In this document: positions 37,758-48,771 of the stretch, in pieces
Numbering within the stretch: the stretch's first letter is position 1
Layout: every line of letters starts with the position of its first letter
Assembly: GCA_902729315.2 (NCBI GenBank)
Contig: LR746265.1
Location: 8,861,392 to 8,925,391, forward strand
Reading direction: 5' to 3'
Origin: Spirodela intermedia
Lineage: Eukaryota; Streptophyta; Magnoliopsida; Alismatales; Araceae
Length of the DNA: 64,000 bases
The notes under the pieces: model-generated
What the model was told of the DNA's origin: nothing
What the model saw: only the letters and a program-made list of their open reading frames with translations
Database searches by the model: none
Program-made: the position numbers and the translations under genes

Positions 37758-40700
37758 TTTTTAACCCCCCTCACATCTCCCTAGAAAGGGTAGGGGGGCA
37801 ACTGGCGCAAGTTCGAATCCTCCTAGAGCCAAAATTCATATTTTGTTTATTTATTTATCGCAACTTTCTTGTAGATCACCGATGAAGGATTAAGCAATCA
37901 AAATCACAAGATCATCAGCAAAAATTTCGTCAACGTAATTCACGGAGCATTGTTACTAAAATTATTGAATGATTCACAATAAAAAATTGTGAATCCATTG
38001 AGTAACACATCTCTGATTAATCGACGAACAAGCTATTATTGGGAAGAGGACGATTTGTTAGAAGACGAGTCACCACCTCTTGAGAGCATACTAGATGCGA
38101 TGAAGAGCCTCCTCTTGCTATGCGGATCTGAGGATGAAGCTTCCTAACATGTGCCCCACCTCCATCTAGCTCTACTCTGCCAGGTGACAGCCGCCAGAGA
38201 CGATTCGACAAGTCATTTCATTGATCTCTAAACTTCGCAAGGAGATCTAGAGATTGCCCACATCATCTTTGTCCAAGGAGAGTCTTCAAGGCTATGGACA
38301 CTGCATGACGATCTTCCCGAACACTTAAGATTCTAGTGCATCGCTGACGCATCACCGTCGCAATGCCGGAACTCTATTTTCTTGTTTTCAACTTTATTTT
38401 CCTTTCATTTAGTGATAATTTATTTATTTTAAATTTACAAAGATATACTTCATTTCATTACGATTCTTCCAGCTTTTTGAGATCTTAACTTGATCAATTA
38501 AATTGTCTGTAATCACTTATGTAAGAATTGCCGAGCGGAATTCTATTTTTGCCCGATTTGCATTCACCAAGCGCTCATATCATCTTGACATCTACACCCC
38601 TATTTCATTTTTTCATAAATTTTAACTATATTTCCTTTTTATTTACTAGTATAAAATTTATAGAAAATAGTATTCTTTGAGGATAATTTTGAATAATTAC
38701 CAGATATTATATTACAACCCTTTGATTGACCTAGAAAATTATGCTATTTTAAGAAGTTTTATTAAATTATACTTGATATATTTATTCAAAAATACTTCTA
38801 AATATTTGAAAATTTATATTTTCTAGTTTTATAAATTTTAAATTTACGTGATTTACAATACGATGACTAAGTCATGTCAAATTTTGGCACTATTGCTAGG
38901 GATGTATTGCATAATATTTAGTATTTTTTTATTTCTCTTAGAGTACATAAAAATTTTTAACTCTTATTTTATTTTCTGTTTGCCATTTTTTTTTTTTAAA
39001 GGGAACGAAGAGAAGCAAGGCAAGGACTAGAACATATTGAAGGAGGGTAACAATTACTAAACTTTTCCCTTGATTCTATTAATTTTTTTATGTATGGTAG
39101 AAGATCCTTGCATCCAAGGCTAGAAAATCCTTTCATTATTTCATTCAAAAATAAAAATCCGAAAGAAAAATTAATTTTGATGGATCTTGAAGGAAATACA
39201 GGTCAAACTAAGAATAATCCTATGGCCATGAAAAATCATTATATCCCTAATTTATTTCAAAGAGCATCAAATATTAGAGTCCCATTAGCACCCACTATTA
39301 AATTCGAAATAAATCCAAGAATTTTTCAATTGTTCCCTAATTTTCATGGTTTGCCTTTGGAAGAACCTCATCAGCACTCTGAAAAATTTCATATGGTCTG
39401 TGATTTAGTTAATCTCCCTCAAGTTACATCAGAAATTATTAAGATGAAATTATTTCTTCATATACTTAGGGACAAAGCTAGCCATTAGCTATTCACATTA
39501 GATAGAGAAATAACTAACTGGAAAGACATAGAACAGACTTTTCTTCAAAAATTTTATCCCTTAAGAAAAACTCAAAATATGAGAAAACATATATAGAGTT
39601 TTCCTCAAAGATCAAGAGAAACTTTACATGAGACATGGGAAATATTCAAACATTTACTTAGAAAGTATCCTCATCATGCTATACCTAAGTGGCAACTCAA
39701 TAGAATTTTTTATGATAGATTATTAGAACAACATAGAAATATGGTTGACTTTATATGTGGAGGAACTTTTATGGAGAAAACTCCTGATGAGATTTATAGT
39801 CTTTATGAGAATTTAAGTGAAAATTTTAGAGATCAAGTCTCTTTTGAATTATATGATAGGGATAAGAAGAGAAGAATTTATGAATTACATCATGATGATG
39901 ATTCTAAATTTACAAATGAGATTAATCAGATTAATGAAAGATTAGAAAAACTTGATTTACTTATTGACAATATTAGAAAGCCTCTTAACCCTCAATTTGA
40001 TTCAAATAGTACATGTCCTATGTATGGTGAAAATGATCATTTCGAATTTCAATATCATCATAGGCAAGAACAAGTGCAGATATCCCATGATTTTAGTAAA
40101 AATAAGAAATATTTTTATAATTCTTATAATCCTAATTGGGGGAATAATTTTTCGTGGAGAAACCCAAATAATATTCAAAATCTAGAAACACTTAGATCCA
40201 ATTAAAATTTTAAATTTCGTCCAAAACAAGAACATAGATTTTAGAAAAATTGGTCCTCTCAAATCTAACCTGATGCTATGGAAATGATACAGCAAATGAG
40301 CCAAATGATGCAACAAACTATGAATCAAATGATGCTGCATCAGAAACAAATTATAGAGGCTCTTGGAATAAGAGAGAAGAGGGATAGCTACCTAATCAGC
40401 CCATAGAAAATCTAGGGAACTACCCAACAATAGGATTTCAGCAAGGGGAGTCTAGTAGCATGAATCTAAGAAAAAACCCACAAAATAAAAATGTTAGGAC
40501 AGTGACGTGACTCAGTCGTTGTATGTTAAATCACGCAAATTTAAAATTTATAAAACTAGAAAATACGAATTTTCGGATATTTAGAAGTATTTCAAAATAA
40601 ATATATCAATTATAATTCAATAAAAATCCCAAAAATAGTGGTAATTTTCCAGGTCGATCACAGGGATGTAATATAATATCTGGTAATTATTCAGAATTTT

Positions 40701-41757
40701 TCTCAATGAGTACGATTTTCTTACGAATTTTATACTAGGAAATAAAAAGGAAATATATTTAAAATTCACAAAAAGAAAAGGAAATAAGGGTGCGGACGTC
40801 AGGATGACATCAGCGCCCGGCGAACGCGAATCAGGCGGAAACAGAGTTCCGCCCGGCGATTCTTACGTAGGCGATTACAGACGACTCAATTAATCAAATT
40901 AAGATCTGTAAAAGCCGGAAGAATCGTAATTGAACGAAGTATAGTTTGGTAAATAAAAATCAACAAAGTATCACTAAATGAAGCGTAAATTAAATTGAAA
41001 GCAGGAAAACAGAGTTCCGGCGTCGCGACGGCGATGCGTCGGCGATGCACCGGAATCCTGAGCGTTCGGGAGGATCGTCGTGCAGTGTCCACGGCCTCGA
41101 AGGCTCTCCTTGGACAAAGACGACGTGGGCAATCTCTAGATAAAGCAGGAAAACAGAGTTCCGGCGTCGCGACGGCGACGCGTCGGCGATGCACCGGAAT
41201 CCTGAGCGTTCGGGAGGGTCGTCGTGCAGTGTCCACGGCCTCGAAGGCTCTCCTTGGACAAAGACGACGTGGGCAATCTCTAGATCTTCTCGCGAAGTCT
41301 AGAGACCAATGAAGTGGGTCGTCGAATCGTCTCCGGCGGCTGTCACCCGGCGGAGCGGAAAAACGGCGACTTTGCGGCTCTCCGGCGGCTGTCACCCGAC
41401 GGAGAGGGGCTGGATGGAGGTGAGGCGCGTGTTAGGGAGCTTCATCCTCAGGTCCGCGCAGCAAGAGGAGGCTCTTCATCGCATCTGGTACGCTCTCAGG
41501 AGGTGGCGACTGGTCTCCCGGCGGATCGTCCTCTTCCCGACGACGGCTTGTTCGTCGATCAATCGGAGATGATTTACTCGATGGATTGCGATCCTTTTAT
41601 CGCGAATCGTTCAGAAATTTTAGTAGCAATGCTCCGCGAATCGCGTTGACGAGATTTTCGCCGATGATCCAGCGATTCCGGTTGCTTAATCCTTCACCGG
41701 CGATCTGCAGGAAAGTCGTGATAATCAGTTAAAAATATATGAATTTTGACACTGGGA

Positions 41758-41768
41758 GGATTCGAACC
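41758..41768 (-). promoter_or_regulatory. tRNA-type B box in the LTR
   Basis: Minus strand (LTR sense) GGTTCGAATCC, a perfect match to the Pol III internal B box of tRNA genes. Repeated in many LTR copies, for example at 9910-9920 and 58039-58049. No A box or cloverleaf is found nearby. Confidence 0.45.
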
Positions 41769-41810
41769 CGCGGCGGTCGCCCGCCCCTGAACAAGGTGTG
41801 ACGCGGGTTT

Positions 41811-41853
41811 AGTCCCACATCGGTTGTGCGCGGATTATTTGGGCGAATATATA
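41811..41853 (+). promoter_or_regulatory. U6-like Pol III promoter module (USE + TATA), antisense in solo LTR
   Basis: USE AGTCCCACATCG at 41811-41822, a gap of exactly 25 bp, TATATA at 41848-41853. In plant snRNA genes this shorter USE-TATA spacing marks Pol III (U6-type) promoters, while Pol II snRNA genes have about one helical turn more. Confidence 0.55.
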
Positions 41854-41877
41854 GTAAAGTTAGCTTTGTAGGCAAAA

Positions 41878-42059
41878 TCCTCTCGCGTGTACGACCACTC
41901 GCCCCACAGCCGGCTGACCACCGGTGACGTGGAAGGGGAGTGGCGCACACGTGCCCCTATCGATCCAAGCAAGCCGCTCGAGCTCCTGCTCGCGGCTACT
42001 CCCCGACTGCGCTTCCGACCCGCTTGCGGGCCCGGTTGGCCGGCGGGTCTCCCCATTTT
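41878..42059 (+). ncRNA. Candidate antisense LTR small RNA ending in a T run
   Basis: Predicted from the promoter above, with the start placed about 25 bases after the TATA box. The stretch contains no TTTT until 42056-42059. Possible stems: CCACTC (41895-41900) with GAGTGG (41938-41943); AGCCGC (41972-41977) with GCGGCT (41992-41997), containing GAGC/GCTC; and GACCCGC (42017-42023) with GCGGGTC (42043-42049), just before the T run. The RNA is purely predicted and resembles no snRNA I recognise. Confidence 0.35.
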
Positions 42060-42203
42060 GCAATATTTTTATTTTTATTTCTTGTTCTTCGTTTATCTCA
42101 AAACTAAGACTGTAAAAATCGTATAAAATCACATAATTACCCAAAAATTCACGTTAATCAACTGAAAACCACTTTTCATGCTTTAACACAAATATAAGTC
42201 TAT

Positions 42204-42258
42204 TTATCATGAGTTAAGGCTAAAACTATATTATTTACTAATTATTAACTCATGATAA
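42204..42258. repeat. 14-bp inverted repeat near LTR tip
   Basis: TTATCATGAGTTAA (42204-42217) and TTAACTCATGATAA (42245-42258) with a 27-base loop. Present close to the 5' tip of almost every LTR here. Confidence 0.8.
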
Positions 42259-43110
42259 TGAAGACTTATCAGACAGTAAATATATTGAGTGAGAATATTT
42301 TATGTAATCTTTATTTCCAATTATTAGAAGAAATCGATGATCCATTAGAAGTAAATGAGAATATTAAGGTCGAAAATATAGTAGTAGAAAATTTGAGTAA
42401 AATTATTTATTGCTCACAATTGATGAATGAATATAGTGAGGATGATGAGGAAAAAGAGACCTAGATGAAGAAAGAGCAGCTGAGTATGGAAAAATCATCC
42501 AAATTTAAGTAGAAGGGAGTAAGGACAAAAATGAAGAAAAACATATTTTAGGTGAAGAAAAATCAGTTGATTTGGGAGATGTAGGAGACGAAATTAATAA
42601 ATCTAATCATAATTTTGCAACCAAGGATGTTGATAGTGAAGATGATGATGTATATCATATACCGAAATTAAAAGATAACTCTTGGGAAGATGAAGAATTT
42701 GATGAGTTGAGAAACGAAAAGCTAGAAAAAGAATTGATTCAACTAATGGGGAGAAACGAAAATAATGAATATGAATATAGAGATAATTTTGGCGGAATAA
42801 ATTTAAATTTTACTGAATTTATTAGATCTGAGATTAAAGAAGACAATCCTTCAATCCTTCAAAACCCATAGCCCATTAGAATTATTTCTAAGCTTGAAAT
42901 ATTTCACTCCTTGTAAATTGAATAAATATGTATGGAAGATAAAATGGAGTAGGGGAAGATTATGTAGATAAAAGAACACATTAAGAAATCGGTGAGTGGA
43001 AGAATTAGAGATATCAATTTAGATGAACAAATTTTAGATTGCATAAAAGCTAATTTGAAAATTATATGGCCTGATCACATTTTATGATCTATTAACAGAA
43101 AGTATTTATT

Positions 43111-44699
43111 AATGAATGAGAGCCTTACAAAACAAGATAGAAATGAGGAAATATTTTTTTAAAAATGAAAATATTATTTTTAGGAAAATTTTGTTAATTT
43201 CTATTTTATTTTGGCTGAAAGTATGTCAAGGTATATATGAAGTATATGAATTTATGCTAAAGCTGAAAAAGAATATCATGAAACTTATCTTGGGATACAA
43301 ATACATTTTGATGGCCATAGATCATCTTATATGATCTAAGAGTTGTCTAGCTGAAGACATTAAATTCAGTGCTGCATGGGAGGCAACCAATGGTTTTTAT
43401 CTCATTCTATTTGATTTTTTTTCTAAGCTCTATTTTTCTTTGAATTTTACAGTACTTGTTTATGTATTTGTTTTTTCGAAAAAGTGCAAGAGGAGGTAAG
43501 ATGAAGTGGAAAATTAAAAACGAGGTTGAGCTGATGTCTTTTTGAGCTTTATCATTTATGAAAATATTTTTAATGCTTAACTTTACACATATGCATGCTT
43601 CACTTGAAAATTATATTTTCTACATATTCTGTTTTAATTTTTTTGTGTCATTGAGGACAATGTCATTTTTAAGTTGGGGGATGAAGTATTCATTATTAAT
43701 TTATGCTATAGGATGATTAAGAACATGTGTTTGTCTTAGAATAGCAACTGAAAAAATACAAATAAAATAAAATTCGGTCAACTACAATATCTATTTTATG
43801 GTTTTCTATCAGGAACAAGACCCTGTCAAAAACGGTAAATAAAAACATCCTGAAATTTGAAATTCTAGAGACCTTTTCCTAACATTTCAATCCCCTAAAC
43901 ATATATTACTAAAATTCGAAATTACAACTATAAAGAGGATAGTTTTGATTTATTTTTGACAAATTTATTATTGCTAAAAATAGAACTGAAAATAGAAAAT
44001 AGAATTGTTAGAACTATCTAATTTACAAATTTCTTACATCATATTACATGCATGAAAAATTAAATCAATTAGATTGATTGATACCAAAAGATATTAGGAA
44101 GATTATTACTGAGTCAAAAGAATAATCTAGTAGCATGAAATGTTGGAATACTCCAATGCAGGACGGGGCAAGAACCCTTGTATCTTATCAATAAAACTCG
44201 AGACCCGAGATAAGGTAGTCGGATCAATCTGATAAGAATGTCTGAACCCTAGACTCTAGGTCTAACCATGTAACCTAAGTACAGGTAGGCGTACCAATAT
44301 GTAATATCAACCCAAGACAACTCAAAGAAACACTTGATGATGGTAAGTGAGGCCCTCTCAGTCCACGTTTGGACAGACAGCAGAACAGTCGTCGTGAGGT
44401 AGCCTAGGGCTACAGCTCACGATCGGTGACAAATCTAGCACAACATCAGAAGTCACAATCCGATAACCATCCTATCTTGTCTACGTTCTCCTGATGGCGG
44501 TGGAGACGAGCCGAGAAAACCCTTTGAGAGATAATTAGACTTAAGAGGAAGGGGCACGGAGCTAACCTTCGGGGCTGCATAGCCCGATGGATCGTGATGG
44601 AGCAAAGATTTGATGAAGGCATAGACGTCCAGTGAAGAGCGATGCTCAGCATCGATGGTCGGTCTTAGTTGAGAGTCACAGAAGTCGTTGTCTTAGGGT
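43111..44699 (+). mobile_element. Untranslated block of element H
   Basis: Duplicate of 33261-34859 with the GAGGCAACC block near 43340-43390 and AAGTTGGGGGATG near 43671. No gene supported. Confidence 0.55.
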
Positions 44700-45494
44700 G
44701 TGGCATAGTCGATGTGGGCGTGGGCCTATAGGTGGGCTGAAGGGCACGCTAATAGGCATGGGCCCACTGGTGGGCCGAAGGGCATGCTAGTGGGCGTGGG
44801 CACACTGGTGAGCTGAAGGGCACGCTAGCAGGCGCATGCAGCAAGCTGCACAGCGTGCCCTAGGGCACGCGGGCAGTGGCGCAGGGTGGGTGCACGGGCC
44901 GTAGGAACTAGCGTGTGGGGCACACGCAGCGGTGGCACTTCGGCAGGAATGTTGAGCGTTAGTAGTGCTTCGGTGGGAGGTCGAGCATCAGTAGTGCTTC
45001 GGTGGGAAGGCCAAGCATCAGCAATGCTTTGTCAGGAAGGCCAAGCATCAGCGGCGCTTCGGCGAGAATGCCGAACGTCGGCGGTTGGGTGGCAAACCAA
45101 CTGTTGTTGGAAGGGTCGGCCTTCTCTAGCAGCATCGGGAAGTGGAGGAGAGGAAGGAGACTATCCGGCCAGCAATACCAAGGAGGGTTGAGCCCTCCTA
45201 ATCTAGGCAGCGCCAGAAACAATGCGATGGCGGCACATCATTGGGAAGCTCTGACAGGGGCTTGCAAAGCTTGGACTGGATCTAGGTCATCAGCACGGCT
45301 GCAGGGTCTCTTCTGACGTCAGTTGCAGATCGACGTTCGTCAGCAAACGGCCAGTGACTGGGTAGAGCGGCGGAGGGCAGCTCCAGCGAGTTTATGGTGA
45401 AGTTCTAGAGGAAGAGGCAACAGTCGAATTAGGAGTCGAGAGACTTTGGTAGAGTGCTCAGCGATGGCTCATAGTGAGGCAAAGCAAGCCCCTT
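44700..45494. repeat. GC-rich insert with minisatellites (unit 2)
   Basis: Duplicate of 34860-35645: the GGGCCGAAGGGCATGCTAG repeats at about 44705-44830 and 30-bp units at about 44935-45085. Interrupted by the LTR at 45495 and resumes at 47140. Confidence 0.6.
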
Positions 45495-47139
45495 TGACGT
45501 GACTCAGTCGTTGTATATTAAATCACGCAAATATAAAATTTATAAAACTAGAAAATACGAATTTTTAGATATTTAGAAGTATTTCTAAATAAATATATCA
45601 ATTATAATTCAATAAAAATTCCAAAAATAGTAATAATTTTCCAATCGATCACAGGGATGTAATATAATATCTAGTAATTATTCAGAATTTTTCTCAATAA
45701 ATATGATTTTCTTACGAATTTTATACTAGGAAATAAAAAGGAAATATATTTAAAATTCACGAAAAAAAAGGAAATAAGGGTGCGAGCATCAAGATGATGT
45801 CAGCGCCCGGCGAACGCAAATTAGGCAAAAACAGAGTTCCACCTGGCGATTCTTACGTAAGCGATTACAGACAACTTAATTAATCAAATTAAGATCTGTA
45901 AAAGTCGGAATAATCGTAATTTAATGAAGTATAGTTTGGTAAATTAAAATCACACAAAGTATCACTAAATGAAGCGTAAATTAAATTGAAAGCAGGAAAA
46001 CAGAGTTTTGGCGTTGCGACGGCGATGCGTCGGCGATGCACTGAAATCCTGAGTGTTCAAGAGGATCGTCGTGCAGTGTCCACGGCCTCGAAAGCTCTCC
46101 TTGGACAAAGACGACGTGGGCAATCTCTAGATCTTCTCGCGAAGTCTAGAGATCAATGAAGTGGGTCGTTGAATCGTCTCCAGCGGCTGTCACCCGGCGG
46201 AGTGGAAAAACGACGACTTTACGGCTCTCCAGCGGCTGTCACCCGACGGAGAGGAGCTGGATGGAGGTGGGGCGCATGTTAGGGAGCTTCATCCTCAGGT
46301 CTGCGCAGCAAGAGGAGGCTCTTCATCACATCTGGTACACTCTCAGGAGGTGGCGACTGGTCTCCCGACGAATCGTCCTCTTCCTATTGACGGCTTGTTT
46401 GTCAATCAATCGGAGATCATTTACTCGATGGATTTGCGATCTTTTTATCGCGAATCGTTCAGTAATTTTAGTAGCAATGCTCGGCGAATCGCGTTGACGA
46501 GATTTTCGCCGATGATCCAGCGATTCTCATTGCTTAATCCTTCACCGGCGATCTGCAAGAAAGTCGCAATAATCAAATAAAAATATATGAATTTTGACTC
46601 TAGAAGGATTCGAACCCGCGTCGGTTGCCCACCTCTTCTCAAGAAGGTGTGACGGGGGTTTAGTCTCACATTAGTTGTACGCCGATTTTTCGGGCGAATA
46701 TATAGTAATGTTAGCTTTGTAAGCAAAGTCCCTTCTCTCACGTGTACGACCACTCCTTGCCCCACAGCCAGCTGGCCACTGGTGACGTAGAAGGGGAGTG
46801 GCGTACGCGTGCCCTGTCGGTCCCCAAGCCAAGCCGCTCGAGCCCTTGCTTGCGGCTTAGTCCTCGACTACGCTTCTAACCCGCTTGCGGGCCCGGCTGG
46901 CCGGCGGGTCCCCCCATTTTTGCAGTATTTTTATTTTTATTTTTATTTCTTGTTCTTCATTTATCTCAAAAGTAAGACTGTAAAAATCATATAAAATCAC
47001 ATAATTACCCAAAAATTCAAGTTAATCAATTGAAAACCAAAAATCATTCTTTAACACAAATATAAGTCTATTTGTCATGAGTTAAGGCTAAAACTATATT
47101 ATTTACTAATTCTTAACTCACGATAATGAAGACTTATCA
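45495..47139 (-). mobile_element. Solo LTR in the GC-rich insert of element H
   Basis: 1645 bp, antisense. The flanks on joining restore the sequence seen in unit 1 (CCCCTTTC), but the duplication is imperfect (left ...CCCTT, right CTTTC; about 4 bp CTTT shared with the LTR end). It has the 25-bp spacing before TATATA, with a mutated USE. Confidence 0.85.
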
Positions 47140-48050
47140 CTTTCATCATGATGATGTGATGGGGTTCCAGTAGAGGCGGCGGCGGCGGCTATAGCGGCAG
47201 CCGCGACCATTTTGTCCGGTGATGGTGGCGAGCTCCCAGGTGGCAATGAGATGGCCGATGGTGGCAGTGGTCTCAGGTGGTGGCAAGACTTCTCGGGCAG
47301 CAGCATCATGAGGAACGAAGTCCTTGAAGGGGGTATCGACGGCCTTCCTCTTCCTCCTTCCCTCCCTATCCTAGATCACAGAGAAGGTACTCACAAAATG
47401 ATAATCTCTCTCAAAAATATAGTGCTCTTTTGAGGAGGGATCCTACCTCCCCTTATATGGGGGCCCACAAGTGGGCTAAGGGGAAGTGGGTCCACTTGAG
47501 ACCCTCAAGCCCATAAGCCACAAAGGCTACAAAAGGGGCTTATTAGGCCTCTTAAAGAGAGACCCAATAAGCTTCCCTAAAAGGAGAAAGAGGAGGGCCC
47601 TCTTATGGTGCTTAAGTGGGCCTCAAATGAAGACCCAAATAAGCCCTAAAAGAGGCCCAAAAGGAAAGACACATAGGTCCCCCCCCTTAGGGTTTTAATT
47701 GGGCCTCAAAGAGAGACCCAATAAATCCTAAAGAAAAGGAGACAAACAACAACACACACATAGAAATGGGCCCGCTAACACACAAATGTGAGGCCCAACA
47801 AGTCAATGTGAAAATACAAAGAAAGATACGGGTGAGCTCGAGCTTGTCGTTGTCGTAGAGGTGGAATGTTGTCATCCCAAAGGGCTAGGCCATGTAGCGA
47901 AAGCTAGCCTCCATCTTCGTGCATCGATCAAGCTGAACTCAAATTGCCGATGTCTCTTGAGCTGGTGGAGACGGGTCCTGCTCGCCATCATACTCCTTCG
48001 ATACATAATAGATAACATGGATTTGATTTTATAGATTTTCACTTCATGAT
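47140..48050. other. GC-rich insert continued, possible minus-strand promoter
   Basis: 47140-47290 matches unit 1 (GGTGGCGGTGG type). Further right, on the minus strand, CCATATAAGGGG (about 47460-47449) looks like a TATA box, preceded by degenerate GGGTCTC/GGGCCTC repeats at 47470-47730. Short minus-strand frames follow it, but none matches a family I know. It could be an antisense transcription unit or a decayed foreign LTR. Confidence 0.35.
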
Positions 48051-48771
48051 CTTGATGGATAGTACTTACTTGATGTGAAAATTTGATTAATCATTTGAGT
48101 TTAATAGAGATTTTTGTACCCCGATCTATAAGACTTGTGAGAAAAAATCACTTATTTCAAAAAAAAAAAGAAAGAGAGAGCAATGTGAAAAATCTAGAAA
48201 TGAAGAGTACACATAGAGGGTGTGAGACATCATTCTCATTATCAAAAATTGTGCATAGAAAAACACTTACTGCAAAATAAGTGGATAAAGTAAAAGTCCT
48301 AAAAATGAAGTGTACACATGGAGGTTGTGAGACATCATTCTTATTGTCAAAATTTATCTACAGAAAAAGCTACTTATCCACTATATATATAAAAAAAAAG
48401 AGAAGGAAGAAATATAATGCAAACTTAAAAAATCAAGCTATGGAAAAAAGGAAATGTAAGATCAATATATATTCTTGGATGAGTATTGATAATTAGAACA
48501 TCTTGTAAATATATCTATGAGTGAAGAAATGATAAAGATGTGAATAGAAGAAGCGAAGTCTAGATTGTTATTCCAAGGAATGCTTAAACATTTAAGTGCT
48601 TGACATCATTCTTAAATACTTGATATAAGAATCCAAAGTGTCTAAAGGTGCATCATTTCTGATTGTATTTTTTATCTTTTTATGTACTGAAATATGATGT
48701 TTGAGATTTATAAATTTTTATTTTCGTAATTCCATTGCTAAGGGACTAGCAATGATTTAAGTTGGGGGGTG
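48051..48771 (+). mobile_element. 3' internal end of element H with 105-bp tandem repeat and polypurine tract
   Basis: Two units with GTACACAT and GTGAGACATCATTCT (starting near 48201 and 48306, 105-bp period). A region shared with element G (15873-16150, reverse) follows, and then the tract AAGTTGGGGGGTG directly before the 3' LTR. Confidence 0.7.

Larger units (their letters stand above)
40503..42271 (-). mobile_element. Solo LTR inserted in gag of element H (reference young copy)
   Basis: 1769 bp, TGACGTGACTC to GACTTATCA on the plus strand. Perfect duplication GACAG at 40498-40502 and 42272-42276. The related uninterrupted site is visible in the element at 61 kb (near 62550). Contains the 144-bp tandem duplication (about 41003-41290). 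Confidence 0.96.
39090..43110 (+). pseudogene. gag with acidic extension (element H), split by a solo LTR
   Basis: ATG at 39090 (GRRSLHPRLENP). The N-terminal frame is open to 39488, the capsid part from 39741 to 40205 (EKTPDEIYSLYENL), and the Met/Gln-rich segment is near 40278. The frame is interrupted at 40502 by a solo LTR and resumes at 42277 (YFQLLEEIDDPLEVNENI). The acidic part at 42572-42871 shares with G1 a stop after the SILQNP motif, which confirms common descent. Several other stops are present, so it is non-functional. Confidence 0.75.

Noticed and set aside
41700-41830. tRNA gene suggested by GGTTCGAATCC
   Set aside because: No A box, anticodon arm or acceptor pairing could be found at the right distances.
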